This document shows, one piece after another, positions 1-5,522 of a DNA stretch of 7,390 bases. A program made the translations under genes and the position numbers. Source of the DNA: Pseudacidobacterium sp036264445 (GTDB lineage Bacteria > Acidobacteriota > Terriglobia > Terriglobales > Acidobacteriaceae); contig DATAQW010000373.1 of assembly GCA_036264445.1 (NCBI GenBank), positions 1 through 7,390 of the forward strand. The letters run 5' to 3'. Below the pieces are notes generated by a model that saw only the letters and a list, made by a program, of their open reading frames with translations, was not told the DNA's origin and did not search any database. Position 1 is the stretch's first letter. Every line of letters starts with the position of its first letter.

Positions 1-8
1 TAGATTCC

Positions 9-65
9 TCAAAGAAAACCAAAGTGTAGCCAAGCAGAGCTCCGGCCGTTGAATACCTTGGGCAT
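9..65 (-). other. Possible 18-codon small ORF with strong ribosome site
   Basis: On the minus strand GGAGGAG (77-71) precedes an ATG at 65 by five bases and opens an 18-codon frame ending in TGA at 9-11 (MPKVFNGRSSAWLHFGFL). I recognise no homology. The strong, well-spaced ribosome site is the only reason to list it. It is divergent from yraN and lies at the window edge, so its context is unknown. It may be chance. Nothing else was recognised in bases 1-95. Confidence 0.2.
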
Positions 66-95
66 ATGCGCTCCTCCACGAGAGAATGAGCGTAC

Positions 96-542
96 ATGCC
101 GCTGCTCCAATCCACACGACTCCGTCTTTTCGAAGCATTCGTCAATGCCTCCGCACGCCGCCGCACGAAAGAGCCTGAGCATCTTGTAACCGGCCGCCGT
201 GGAGAACTCGCCGCATATTTTTTCCTGAGGCGCCAAGATTACATCGTTGTCGCGCGAGGATGGCGTTCAGCGCGCTTGCGCGGAGACATCGATCTGATTG
301 GCTGGGACAGCGATACTCTCTGCTTCGTTGAAGTGAAGACACGTACAACACGCGATGTCGCTACTGCCGAAGCTGCTGTCGACGAAGACAAGCGTCGCGC
401 TCTCCGACGATTGGCGCGTCAATATATACGCCAACTTCCTGCTTCCGAAACGCAGACACGCTTTGACATTCTCTCTATCTATTTTGAAAAACAAAAAGCC
501 GCGGACTTCCAACTCTTCCGCGGCGCGTTTGATTGGTCTTAG
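96..542 (+). CDS. yraN: YraN/UPF0102 family nuclease-like protein
   Basis: 148-residue protein of the UPF0102 (YraN) family, which has a restriction-endonuclease/Holliday-resolvase-like fold; the cellular role is not firmly established. Visible core: GRRGELAAYF (residues 33-42, Glu37), GDIDLIG (63-69, Asp64 and Asp66), FVEVKTR (77-83, Glu79 and Lys81) and RFDILSIY (122-129). These match the D...ExK nuclease signature, so the active site appears intact. It is longer than the usual roughly 120 residues because of a basic N-terminal extension of about 30 residues and a C-terminal tail of about 18. The ATG at 96 is the only methionine upstream of the core in this frame within the open stretch; its ribosome site is weak (GAGAGA-like, around 80-85). 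The gene is convergent to the isc operon, its stop 57 bases from the iscX stop. The tail after residue 130 is encoded by DNA that also forms the opposite-strand terminator. Family call is firm, function is not. Confidence 0.9.
   Translation: MPLLQSTRLRLFEAFVNASARRRTKEPEHLVTGRRGELAAYFFLRRQDYIVVARGWRSARLRGDIDLIGWDSDTLCFVEVKTRTTRDVATAEAAVDEDKRRALRRLARQYIRQLPASETQTRFDILSIYFEKQKAADFQLFRGAFDWS
487..524 (-). terminator. Intrinsic terminator of the isc operon, inside yraN
   Basis: Read on the minus strand, GCCGCGGA pairs perfectly with TCCGCGGC (plus-strand arms 517-524 and 498-505; 11-base loop 506-516), followed at once by TTTTTGTTTTT (497-487). A GC-rich 8-bp stem plus U-tract is a textbook intrinsic terminator for transcription coming from iscX. 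It lies 76 bases past the iscX stop and wholly within the 3' coding end of the convergent yraN gene. On the plus strand the stem is not followed by a U-rich run, so it should act in one direction only. Confidence 0.88.
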
Positions 543-599
543 TGTTTGTAGCGCTGGGAGCAACCAGGATACAGGGTACAGATGAGGGCACGTTTGTTT

Positions 600-818
600 T
601 TAGCTTGATGCGTCCTTGAATTCCTCATACCATGCCATCTGAATTGCTTCCAGCTTTGACTCATTCGACTTCGCCGGATCATCAGCGAAATCCTCCAGCT
701 CAGTCACATATTTATGCAGATCAGTGAATCTCACTGTCAACGGATCAAGCTCAGGAAACTTCTCCTGTAATTGAATGCCGATCTCTTCTGCGTCTGTCCA
801 ATGAATCTCGCGAGCCAT
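600..818 (-). CDS. iscX: Iron-sulfur assembly protein IscX
   Basis: 72-residue acidic protein of the IscX (YfhJ) family, against 66 in E. coli. Family hallmarks are HWTDAEEIG (residues 6-14), LDPLTVRFTDLHKYV (24-38), ELEDFADDP (40-48), SNESKLEAIQMAW (51-63). In other bacteria IscX binds IscS on the surface used by frataxin, binds iron weakly, and modulates the rate of sulfur transfer; that role is inferred here from the family. It is the last gene of the operon. Its ATG overlaps the fdx stop by one base (TAATG) and is preceded by a strong GGAGGAG ribosome site, so translation is coupled to fdx. The acidic patch and DDP motif are intact. Identification is near certain. Confidence 0.96.
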   Translation of the reverse strand: MAREIHWTDAEEIGIQLQEKFPELDPLTVRFTDLHKYVTELEDFADDPAKSNESKLEAIQMAWYEEFKDASS

Positions 819-1252
819 TATTTCTCCTCCGCTAACGCCAGCGGCTTGCCTTCAGAAACGTAGTTCCGGTTCCACTTGGGAATCTCGACAATATAGCTGC
901 CCGGCTTCGTGATTACACATTGGCAGCCAAGCCGCGAGTTGAGCTGCAAATCCGCCGCCATGTCCAGACGGTCGAGTTCATCGTCTTCGGCCTCGCTCAA
1001 TCCCTGTGCGCCTTCTTTGATCCACAAATGACAGGTAGTGCACGCGCATGATCCGCCGCACGCGTGATCGAGGAAAATCCCGTAATTCTCCGCCACGTCG
1101 AGAAAGGACATCGGTTTGCCATGATGGTCGTACGGCATTGACCCGAATTCAAATTCAACTGTCTTGCCCTCGGGCAGAAACGTCACGCGCACCATGTTCG
1201 GCGCAGGTGGCTTGCTTAGATCAATTTCGTGATTCGTCTTTACGTCGCTCAT
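818..1252 (-). CDS. fdx: ISC-type [2Fe-2S] ferredoxin
   Basis: 144-residue adrenodoxin-like [2Fe-2S] ferredoxin that supplies electrons for cluster building on IscU. Cluster ligands by family pattern are Cys65, Cys71, Cys74 (HACGGSCACTTCH, residues 63-75) and Cys110 (SRLGCQC, 106-112). Cys69 matches the conserved non-ligand cysteine of E. coli Fdx; Cys112 is an extra cysteine. The C-terminal VEIPKWNRNYVSEG matches the conserved end of the family. It is longer than E. coli Fdx (111) for two reasons: about 19 residues precede the point where E. coli Fdx begins, and an insert of about eight residues (around 39-46, PYDHHGKP) sits before the helix leading to the first ligand. The ATG at 1252 is used; Met20 (codon 1195-1193) is an alternative start, and neither has a strong ribosome site. 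A hairpin separates it from hscA. Confidence 0.95.
   Translation of the reverse strand: MSDVKTNHEIDLSKPPAPNMVRVTFLPEGKTVEFEFGSMPYDHHGKPMSFLDVAENYGIFLDHACGGSCACTTCHLWIKEGAQGLSEAEDDELDRLDMAADLQLNSRLGCQCVITKPGSYIVEIPKWNRNYVSEGKPLALAEEK
824..830 (-). promoter_or_regulatory. Ribosome binding site of iscX
   Basis: On the minus strand GGAGGAG lies five bases upstream of the iscX ATG (818-816), inside the last codons of fdx. It fixes the iscX start and supports translational coupling across the TAATG overlap. Confidence 0.8.
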
Positions 1253-1273
1253 AATTTCGTATTGCTACCATCG

Positions 1274-1319
1274 GTGCTATCCAACCTTTCGCAAACTTTG
1301 TGGAGAGGTTGGATAGCAC
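1274..1319 (-). repeat. Perfect 14-bp inverted repeat between hscA and fdx
   Basis: Plus-strand GTGCTATCCAACCT (1274-1287) is the exact reverse complement of 1306-1319, with an 18-base loop. It fills most of the 66-base gap and its distal arm touches the hscA stop codon. No U-tract follows it in the direction of transcription, so it is not a standard terminator. It may be a stabilising or processing hairpin that sets the fdx-iscX level apart from hscA, or a copy of a dispersed intergenic repeat. Confidence 0.8.
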
Positions 1320-3274
1320 TATTTCTTGCTGATCTCGGCTGGCGCAAAGGGATGCGGTGCCGTCGGTCCTTCGCCCAGCTTCTCGCCCGCTGAATCCATT
1401 GTCTCGCCTTGAATCGCACTTGAAACCGCTGCGTCCATCATCAACTCAGCAAAACGCCGTGTGGCCTTATCCAAAGCTTCTGTTCCGGCGCGCAACGTCT
1501 GCAAATCATCCCCCTGTTTCAGAACATACAGTTCATCCTTCAGAAGTCCAATCTGGGTGCGCTCTTCGTCCGTCAGCTGCTGCCATGCAGCGTTTACCGG
1601 CGCTTTTTCAACGGCTGCCAGGATTGTCTCTGCTTCATTGCGCGCTTCAATCAACTGCCGCTGATGGAAGTCTTCCTCTGCATGATCGAAGGACTCGAGA
1701 ATCATGGTCTCCACCTGCTCGTCTGTGAGGCCGTAGGTTGGCTTCACTTCAATTTCGGCTTCCTTGCCCGAGCGCTGCTCGCGTGCCGAAACATGCAGAA
1801 TGCCATTGGCATCGATCAGAAACTTCACTTCGATACGCGGTAATCCGGCCGACATAGGCGGAATGCCTTTGAGATCGAATCGCGCCAGTGAGCGGCAGTC
1901 CTTTGCCAATTCCCGCTCGCCCTGCAGCACATGGATGGCAACGTTCGCCTGTCCGTCCACACCAGTAGTGAAATGCTCTGTCGCTGATGCGGGGATCGTC
2001 GAATTGCGCTGAATGATCTTCGCCACCACGCCGCCGAGTGCTTCAATTCCGAGCGAAAGTGGAGTCACGTCGAGCAGCAGCATATCTTCGGTAGCCTTCG
2101 AACCGCCGCCAAGAATGTTTGCCTGCACTGCAGCACCCAGCGCAACCACTTCATCCGGATTCAATTCCGTATGCGGCTTCTTTCCGCGCGCACTTAAATG
2201 AAAGACATCATCGGTAAGCCTGCGCACTATGGGAATGCGTGTCGAACCACCAACGAGCACAACTTCATCGATTTGTTCCGGTGTTATACCCGCATCTTTG
2301 AGAGCTTGTTTACACGGGCCAACAGTCTTCTCAATAACAGGACGAATGATCTCTTCAAAAGCCGCTCGCGGAAGTTCACGCTGGTATTTACGCCCATCAG
2401 GAAGGTCAACGCTGATCTGCGCAACATCCGCCGAAGACAAAGCAATCTTAGCTTCGATCACTGCCTTGCGAATCGCCTGCACGGTCTCAGGACTTTTGCT
2501 TACGTCAAGACCAAGCTCACCCTTGATGTCTTCCATTGCAATGGCAATCAGCAGATTGTCGATATCATCGCCGCCTAAGTGCGTATCGCCATTTGTAGAG
2601 ATGACTTCAAAGATGCCTTCATGCAGCTTCAGAATCGAAATATCAAATGTGCCCCCGCCAAGATCGTAGACCGCGACAATGCCTTCCTTATTGCGGTCAA
2701 GGCCATATGCTAGCGCCGCTGCTGTCGGCTCATTTACAAGGCGCAGCACTTCAAGCCCAGCCATGCGGCCGGCGTCTTTTGTTGCCTGCCGCTGTGCGTC
2801 ATTGAAATAGGCTGGAACAGTGATAACGGCTTCGGTCACAGGAGCGCCGAAATATCGTTCCGCATTTCGCTTCAACTGCCGCAACACATAGGCTGAAATT
2901 TCTGGCGGAGTAAATTCAGCGTTCTCCGAATCGCGACCCAGCTTGATCCGCAAAACCTCTCCGGGCTGCAAATCTGCTGCAAGACGAAATGGAAAGAGCT
3001 TTAGCTCGTCCTGCACATCTTCCACGCCGCGCCCCATCAAACGCTTCACAGAATAGATCACGCGCTCCGGAGTACGAATCAGGAACTCGCGTGCTCCATT
3101 GCCAACTACAAATTTGCGCTGACCATCTCCTGCAAGCGCAACCACCGAAGGCACGAGGTTCGAACCATCCTCGCCGGGAATCACCACCGGACGCTCGCCC
3201 TGCATAAAGGCCACAAGTGAGTTCGTTGTACCCAGGTCAATGCCAACAATACGTTCCTGCTTGTTTTCGTTCAC
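1319..3274 (-). CDS. hscA: Fe-S assembly Hsp70 chaperone HscA
   Basis: 651-residue Hsp70 specialised for IscU cluster release; with HscB it binds the LPPVK loop of IscU and uses ATP to drive transfer. The nucleotide-binding domain (about 8-395) shows phosphate 1 GIDLGTTNSLVA (11-22), connect region NEPTAAALAYGLD (181-193), phosphate 2 VYDLGGGTFDISIL (202-215) and adenosine motif VLVGGSTRIP (339-348). The linker LLLDVTPLSLG (399-409) leads to the substrate-binding domain. Features typical of HscA rather than DnaK are SVKRLMGR (75-82) and the QGERELAKDCRSLARFDLKGIP stretch (451-472). It exceeds E. coli HscA (616) through a long lid and a Pro/Ala-rich tail (about 622-651). The start is GTG at 3274, overlapping the preceding tautomerase stop as GTGA, with a GAGG ribosome site a few bases upstream, so translation is probably coupled. 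Confidence 0.95.
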   Translation of the reverse strand: MNENKQERIVGIDLGTTNSLVAFMQGERPVVIPGEDGSNLVPSVVALAGDGQRKFVVGNGAREFLIRTPERVIYSVKRLMGRGVEDVQDELKLFPFRLAADLQPGEVLRIKLGRDSENAEFTPPEISAYVLRQLKRNAERYFGAPVTEAVITVPAYFNDAQRQATKDAGRMAGLEVLRLVNEPTAAALAYGLDRNKEGIVAVYDLGGGTFDISILKLHEGIFEVISTNGDTHLGGDDIDNLLIAIAMEDIKGELGLDVSKSPETVQAIRKAVIEAKIALSSADVAQISVDLPDGRKYQRELPRAAFEEIIRPVIEKTVGPCKQALKDAGITPEQIDEVVLVGGSTRIPIVRRLTDDVFHLSARGKKPHTELNPDEVVALGAAVQANILGGGSKATEDMLLLDVTPLSLGIEALGGVVAKIIQRNSTIPASATEHFTTGVDGQANVAIHVLQGERELAKDCRSLARFDLKGIPPMSAGLPRIEVKFLIDANGILHVSAREQRSGKEAEIEVKPTYGLTDEQVETMILESFDHAEEDFHQRQLIEARNEAETILAAVEKAPVNAAWQQLTDEERTQIGLLKDELYVLKQGDDLQTLRAGTEALDKATRRFAELMMDAAVSSAIQGETMDSAGEKLGEGPTAPHPFAPAEISKK

Positions 3275-3693
3275 ACCAACGCCTCAGTTTTCTGCGCCTG
3301 CGTAGGAGGATTCAGCACATATTGCGCTTCACCCTTGCCAAAGGACCAGTCTGCAAGATCATTTTCCGAAAGCACGATCATCACATCGTCGGGAGAAACC
3401 TCTGCGCGCTCCTGCGCAAGCCGCGCAATCTCGCGATAAAGGTTCTGCTTCAATTCCGTGGAGCGCCCGCGTCTTAAAGTGATGTGCACAAGAACAAAAT
3501 GATCCGTACGCTGCATGCCCATGAAGTGCGGATCAGCGACAAGCTCTCCTTCACCATGAGCAGTTAAAACCACAAACAAATCACCCGCTGGAATGGCAAT
3601 GGCTGCGCGCATTGCGTCGTACACAGCCTGAGGAAGCTTCCTACGCTTCTCAACAGCCATTTTGTCGGATACAGAAATTCGAACCAGCGGCAT
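3271..3693 (-). CDS. Tautomerase-superfamily protein inserted in isc operon
   Basis: 140-residue protein of the tautomerase superfamily, resembling the longer Tautomerase_2/MSAD-like members. It begins MPLVRI, so Met removal would expose the catalytic Pro1. Other hallmarks are the conserved GRS (residues 76-78) and the strong C-terminal signature DWSFGKGEAQY (115-125). In processed numbering Asp37 and Arg73 fall at positions used by malonate semialdehyde decarboxylase, but I aligned this only by position. Its substrate is unknown. It has a good ribosome site (GAGGGA a few bases before the ATG) and ends in a 4-base GTGA overlap with hscA. The E. coli isc operon has no gene here, where hscB and hscA adjoin. 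The tight coupling suggests co-expression with the chaperones; a direct part in Fe-S assembly is a guess. It has no cysteine, so it is unlikely to bind a cluster itself. Confidence 0.85.
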   Translation of the reverse strand: MPLVRISVSDKMAVEKRRKLPQAVYDAMRAAIAIPAGDLFVVLTAHGEGELVADPHFMGMQRTDHFVLVHITLRRGRSTELKQNLYREIARLAQERAEVSPDDVMIVLSENDLADWSFGKGEAQYVLNPPTQAQKTEALV

Positions 3694-3723
3694 CAGATCC
3701 CTCTTTGTTTATCTCTGGGTGCT

Positions 3724-3750
3724 CCGTCCTTTGCTTTTGCGAAAGGACGG
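3724..3750 (-). repeat. 9-bp hairpin between hscB and the tautomerase gene
   Basis: Plus-strand CCGTCCTTT (3724-3732) is perfectly complementary to AAAGGACGG (3742-3750) across a 9-base loop. It lies 9 bases past the hscB stop and about 30 upstream of the next ATG. No U-tract follows in the direction of transcription, so read-through is expected; a processing or attenuating role is possible. Confidence 0.75.
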
Positions 3751-3758
3751 CATAACCT

Positions 3759-4469
3759 TCACACTTCCAGCGCCTCATTCACACTGCGCACCAGATTCCG
3801 CACATACCTGCGGCGGTCCAGAAGCGCCACCATCTTGTCCTTTGCATCTGTCAGCACGGACTCATCCTGCACATCAAGCCCCGCATCCCATTTCGCCCAG
3901 AGTGACTGCAATTGCGCATCGGCATCGGCAAGCTGATCTTCAAACTGTACTTTGGCTTTTTCCAGATCGCTTCTGAGCTGCGGATCGTCCTCGCCCATCT
4001 TCTGGTTCATACGCATCTCTTCGAGCTGCATGTTCAGTTCAAAGACTTCTTCCAGCAAATCGGGTGGCACACGCGACTCTTTCTTTGCACCATTTTCAGA
4101 AGATTTATCCTGCTCAATCTCCACGCCTTCAAGTCGCAATAGATATTCGGTACGCGTAATCGGATTCTTCAGTGTGCGGTAGGCATCGTTCAGCAGAGAG
4201 GTCTGCTCCAGACTCCACTCCTGCTCACGAGCGCTTGCTTTCGCATATATGTCTGGGTGCAGTTTGCGGCTCAATTTGTAGAAAGCGCGCTCCAGTCCAG
4301 CCGTATCAAGCGCCAGTTTCTTCGGCAGTCCAAAGACATCAAAGTACGTCACCGCAACAGCAGGCGCTTGAACTTTCCCGCAGACATCACAAAAAGGCTG
4401 CCCGGCAGCCAACGCAGAGCCGCACGACCAGCACGCCGTCTTCACGGATTGTTGTTCCACAGTCTGCAT
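3759..4469 (-). CDS. hscB: J-domain co-chaperone HscB with N-terminal Cys4 module
   Basis: 236-residue J-domain co-chaperone that escorts IscU to HscA and stimulates its ATPase. The J domain (about 41-115) carries YFDVFGLP (42-49), the essential HPD at 71-73, the helix LNDAYRTLKNP (93-103) and TEYLLRLEG (107-115). The C-terminal helical domain (about 134-236) includes LLEEVFELNMQLEEMR (138-153), the expected IscU-binding face. It is much longer than E. coli HscB (171). Residues 1-40 add a four-cysteine module, CWSC (13-16) and CDVC (27-30), spaced C-x2-C-x10-C-x2-C. This closely resembles the metal-binding N-terminus of human HSC20/HSCB (CWNC...CPQC). A charged linker of about 20 residues (116-135) separates the two domains. 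The ATG at 4469 lies ahead of the cysteine module but lacks a clear ribosome site. HscB identity is firm; zinc binding is inferred. Confidence 0.95.
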   Translation of the reverse strand: MQTVEQQSVKTACWSCGSALAAGQPFCDVCGKVQAPAVAVTYFDVFGLPKKLALDTAGLERAFYKLSRKLHPDIYAKASAREQEWSLEQTSLLNDAYRTLKNPITRTEYLLRLEGVEIEQDKSSENGAKKESRVPPDLLEEVFELNMQLEEMRMNQKMGEDDPQLRSDLEKAKVQFEDQLADADAQLQSLWAKWDAGLDVQDESVLTDAKDKMVALLDRRRYVRNLVRSVNEALEV

Positions 4470-4500
4470 GGAAAAAACTCTAGCTAATCGCTCGCATCTT

Positions 4501-4531
4501 GCGCCGCAAGGCGCGATTGCCTGGACGGCAA
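4501..4531 (-). repeat. Two adjacent small hairpins between iscA and hscB
   Basis: Within the 66-base gap GCGCC/GGCGC (4501-4505 and 4510-4514, 4-base loop) is followed by TTGCC/GGCAA (4517-4521 and 4527-4531, 5-base loop). Each stem is only 5 bp, and the first can also fold alternatively as CTTGC/GCAAG (4499-4503, 4507-4511). No U-tract follows. The structures are weak individually but sit in the same position as stronger hairpins in other gaps of the operon. Confidence 0.5.
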
Positions 4532-4535
4532 GTCC

Positions 4536-4919
4536 TTACGCCGAGAATGACGACCCGCAGCCACAGGACTTGGTCGAGTTCGGATTGATGAAATTGAAGC
4601 CCTGCCGCATCAGCGTCTCTTCGTAATCCAGAATCATTCCGTTCAGGTAGATGAATGATTTTGGATCAACGAAGACACGCACATCCTCAAACTGATACAC
4701 ACGGTCGCGCTCGCGCGGCTGCGTATCAAAGCGTACGTTGTAGGACAAACCTGAGCAACCACCGCCCTGCACACCAAGACGCAATCCACCTTCGGTTGGC
4801 GAAATGCCTTCCTTCGCCAACGCCACGCGGATGCGTTTCAACGCGCGGTCCGTCACCTGAACGCCTTTCTGGTTCGGCGTCAGGTTTTCAGCATTCAGAA
4901 CATTCAGCTGTGTGCTCAT
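4536..4919 (-). CDS. iscA: A-type Fe-S carrier IscA
   Basis: 127-residue A-type (HesB/IscA/SufA/ErpA) protein that carries Fe-S clusters or iron to apo-targets. The three conserved cysteines are present: Cys55 in GGGCSGLSY (52-60) and Cys119 and Cys121 in SCGCG (118-122), spaced C-x63-C-G-C. Other family segments are FVDPKSFIYLNGMILDYEE (83-101) and FINPNSTKSCGCG (110-122). About 18 residues precede the conserved start (QVTDRALKRI, 21-30), a little longer than E. coli IscA (107). The ATG at 4919 has a GGGGA ribosome-like site about six bases upstream. Position after iscU favours iscA over erpA or sufA. A large hairpin occupies the gap between iscU and this gene, which may set its level apart from iscSU. 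Confidence 0.93.
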   Translation of the reverse strand: MSTQLNVLNAENLTPNQKGVQVTDRALKRIRVALAKEGISPTEGGLRLGVQGGGCSGLSYNVRFDTQPRERDRVYQFEDVRVFVDPKSFIYLNGMILDYEETLMRQGFNFINPNSTKSCGCGSSFSA

Positions 4920-4929
4920 ACTTAGTCCC

Positions 4930-5002
4930 CAGTTGTTAGTAGTTAGTTGTTAGCTTTCAACTGGCTGAAAACTAACAACTAAGAAAGAATGACTAACAAC
5001 TG
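4930..5002 (-). repeat. Nested inverted repeat of AACTAACAACT units between iscU and iscA
   Basis: Almost the whole 83-base gap folds on itself. The outer arms CAGTTGTTAGT (4930-4940) and ACTAACAACTG (4992-5002) match over 11 bp. Inside them TTAGTTGTTAG (4943-4953) pairs with CTAACAACTAA (4972-4982), then after one mismatch TTTCA (4955-4959) pairs with TGAAA (4966-4970). The decamer ACTAACAACT appears exactly at 4971-4980 and 4992-5001 and inverted at 4931-4940, with a near copy inverted at 4945-4953. There is no U-tract. The low-complexity units look like a short intergenic repeat family; a role in mRNA stability or attenuation is possible. Confidence 0.85.
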
Positions 5003-5422
5003 TTACGCTACCGGCTGCGCTGCCTTTTCAGTCTCGGTAACGCTGTTCTTCTTCTTCCAGTCGCCGATCGCCGCGCGAATGGCGTCTTCAGCCAGCACGG
5101 AGCAGTGAATCTTCACTGGAGGAAGCGAGAGTTCCTTGACGATGTCGGTGTTCTTGATCTCGAGCGCCTCGGAGACTGTTTTGCCCTTCACCCACTCGGT
5201 CGCGAGCGAGGACGAAGCAATGGCCGAACCGCAGCCGAAAGTCTTGAACTTCGCCTCTTCGATGACCTGGGTTTCGGGATTCACGCGGATCTGCAGGCGC
5301 ATCACGTCGCCGCACTCCGGCGCGCCCACCAGGCCCGTGCCCACTTCCTGGCTGGACTTGTCCATTTGTCCAACGTTACGCGGATTGTTGTAGTGGTCAA
5401 TTACCTTGTCGCTATATGCCAT
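5003..5422 (-). CDS. iscU: Fe-S cluster scaffold IscU
   Basis: 139-residue scaffold on which the [2Fe-2S] cluster is built from IscS sulfur. All ligand residues are visible: Cys37 and Asp39 in GAPECGDVM (33-41), Cys64 in FGCGSAIASSS (62-72), and His106 and Cys107 in KIHCSVLAEDAI (104-115). The chaperone-recognition loop LPPVK (100-104) is intact, in agreement with hscA and hscB downstream. The N-terminal YSDKVIDHYNNPRNVG (3-18) is typical. One small departure is Glu36, where E. coli-type IscU usually has Ala before the first cysteine. An 11-residue tail rich in Ala/Glu/Lys extends beyond the E. coli length (128). The ATG at 5422 has a good AGAGGAGAG ribosome site. Distinguished from SufU by the LPPVK motif and the operon context. 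Confidence 0.97.
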   Translation of the reverse strand: MAYSDKVIDHYNNPRNVGQMDKSSQEVGTGLVGAPECGDVMRLQIRVNPETQVIEEAKFKTFGCGSAIASSSLATEWVKGKTVSEALEIKNTDIVKELSLPPVKIHCSVLAEDAIRAAIGDWKKKNSVTETEKAAQPVA

Positions 5423-5479
5423 GTTGCTCTCCTCTGATCTTCATTCATCCACAAGACTGAGTCGTCATTCTGGAAATGC

Positions 5480-5510
5480 GAAGCATGGAGTCGAAGGACC
5501 TCAATGCTTC
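5480..5510 (-). repeat. Inverted repeat in the iscS-iscU gap
   Basis: Plus-strand GAAGCAT (5480-5486) pairs with ATGCTTC (5504-5510), and after one mismatch GAG (5488-5490) pairs with CTC (5500-5502), leaving a 9-base loop. The gap of 100 bases (5423-5522) is the longest in the operon. On the minus strand it contains GGTCCTTCGACTCC (5502-5489), a word I associate with dispersed intergenic repeats in some bacterial genomes; this is recollection and untested. No U-tract follows, so transcription should continue into iscU. Confidence 0.55.
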
Positions 5511-5522
5511 CAAGCAAGCCGC

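Noticed and set aside
591..601. T-rich run GTTTGTTTTTA as a terminator for yraN on the plus strand
   Set aside because: No convincing stem precedes it in 543-590; only a 4-bp CTGG/CCAG pair at 554-567 was found, more than 20 bases away.
2198..2669. Two overlapping plus-strand frames of 126 and 146 codons opposite hscA
   Set aside because: Both lie wholly inside the hscA ATPase domain on the other strand and show no family motif; judged shadows of hscA codon use.
3724..3750. Hairpin after hscB as an intrinsic terminator splitting the operon
   Set aside because: The stem is good but no U-tract follows on the minus strand, and the next genes are co-oriented and belong to the same pathway.
4172..4487. 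Plus-strand frames of 103 and 76 codons opposite hscB
   Set aside because: They are antisense to the J domain and the cysteine module, lack known motifs, and compete with a certain gene.
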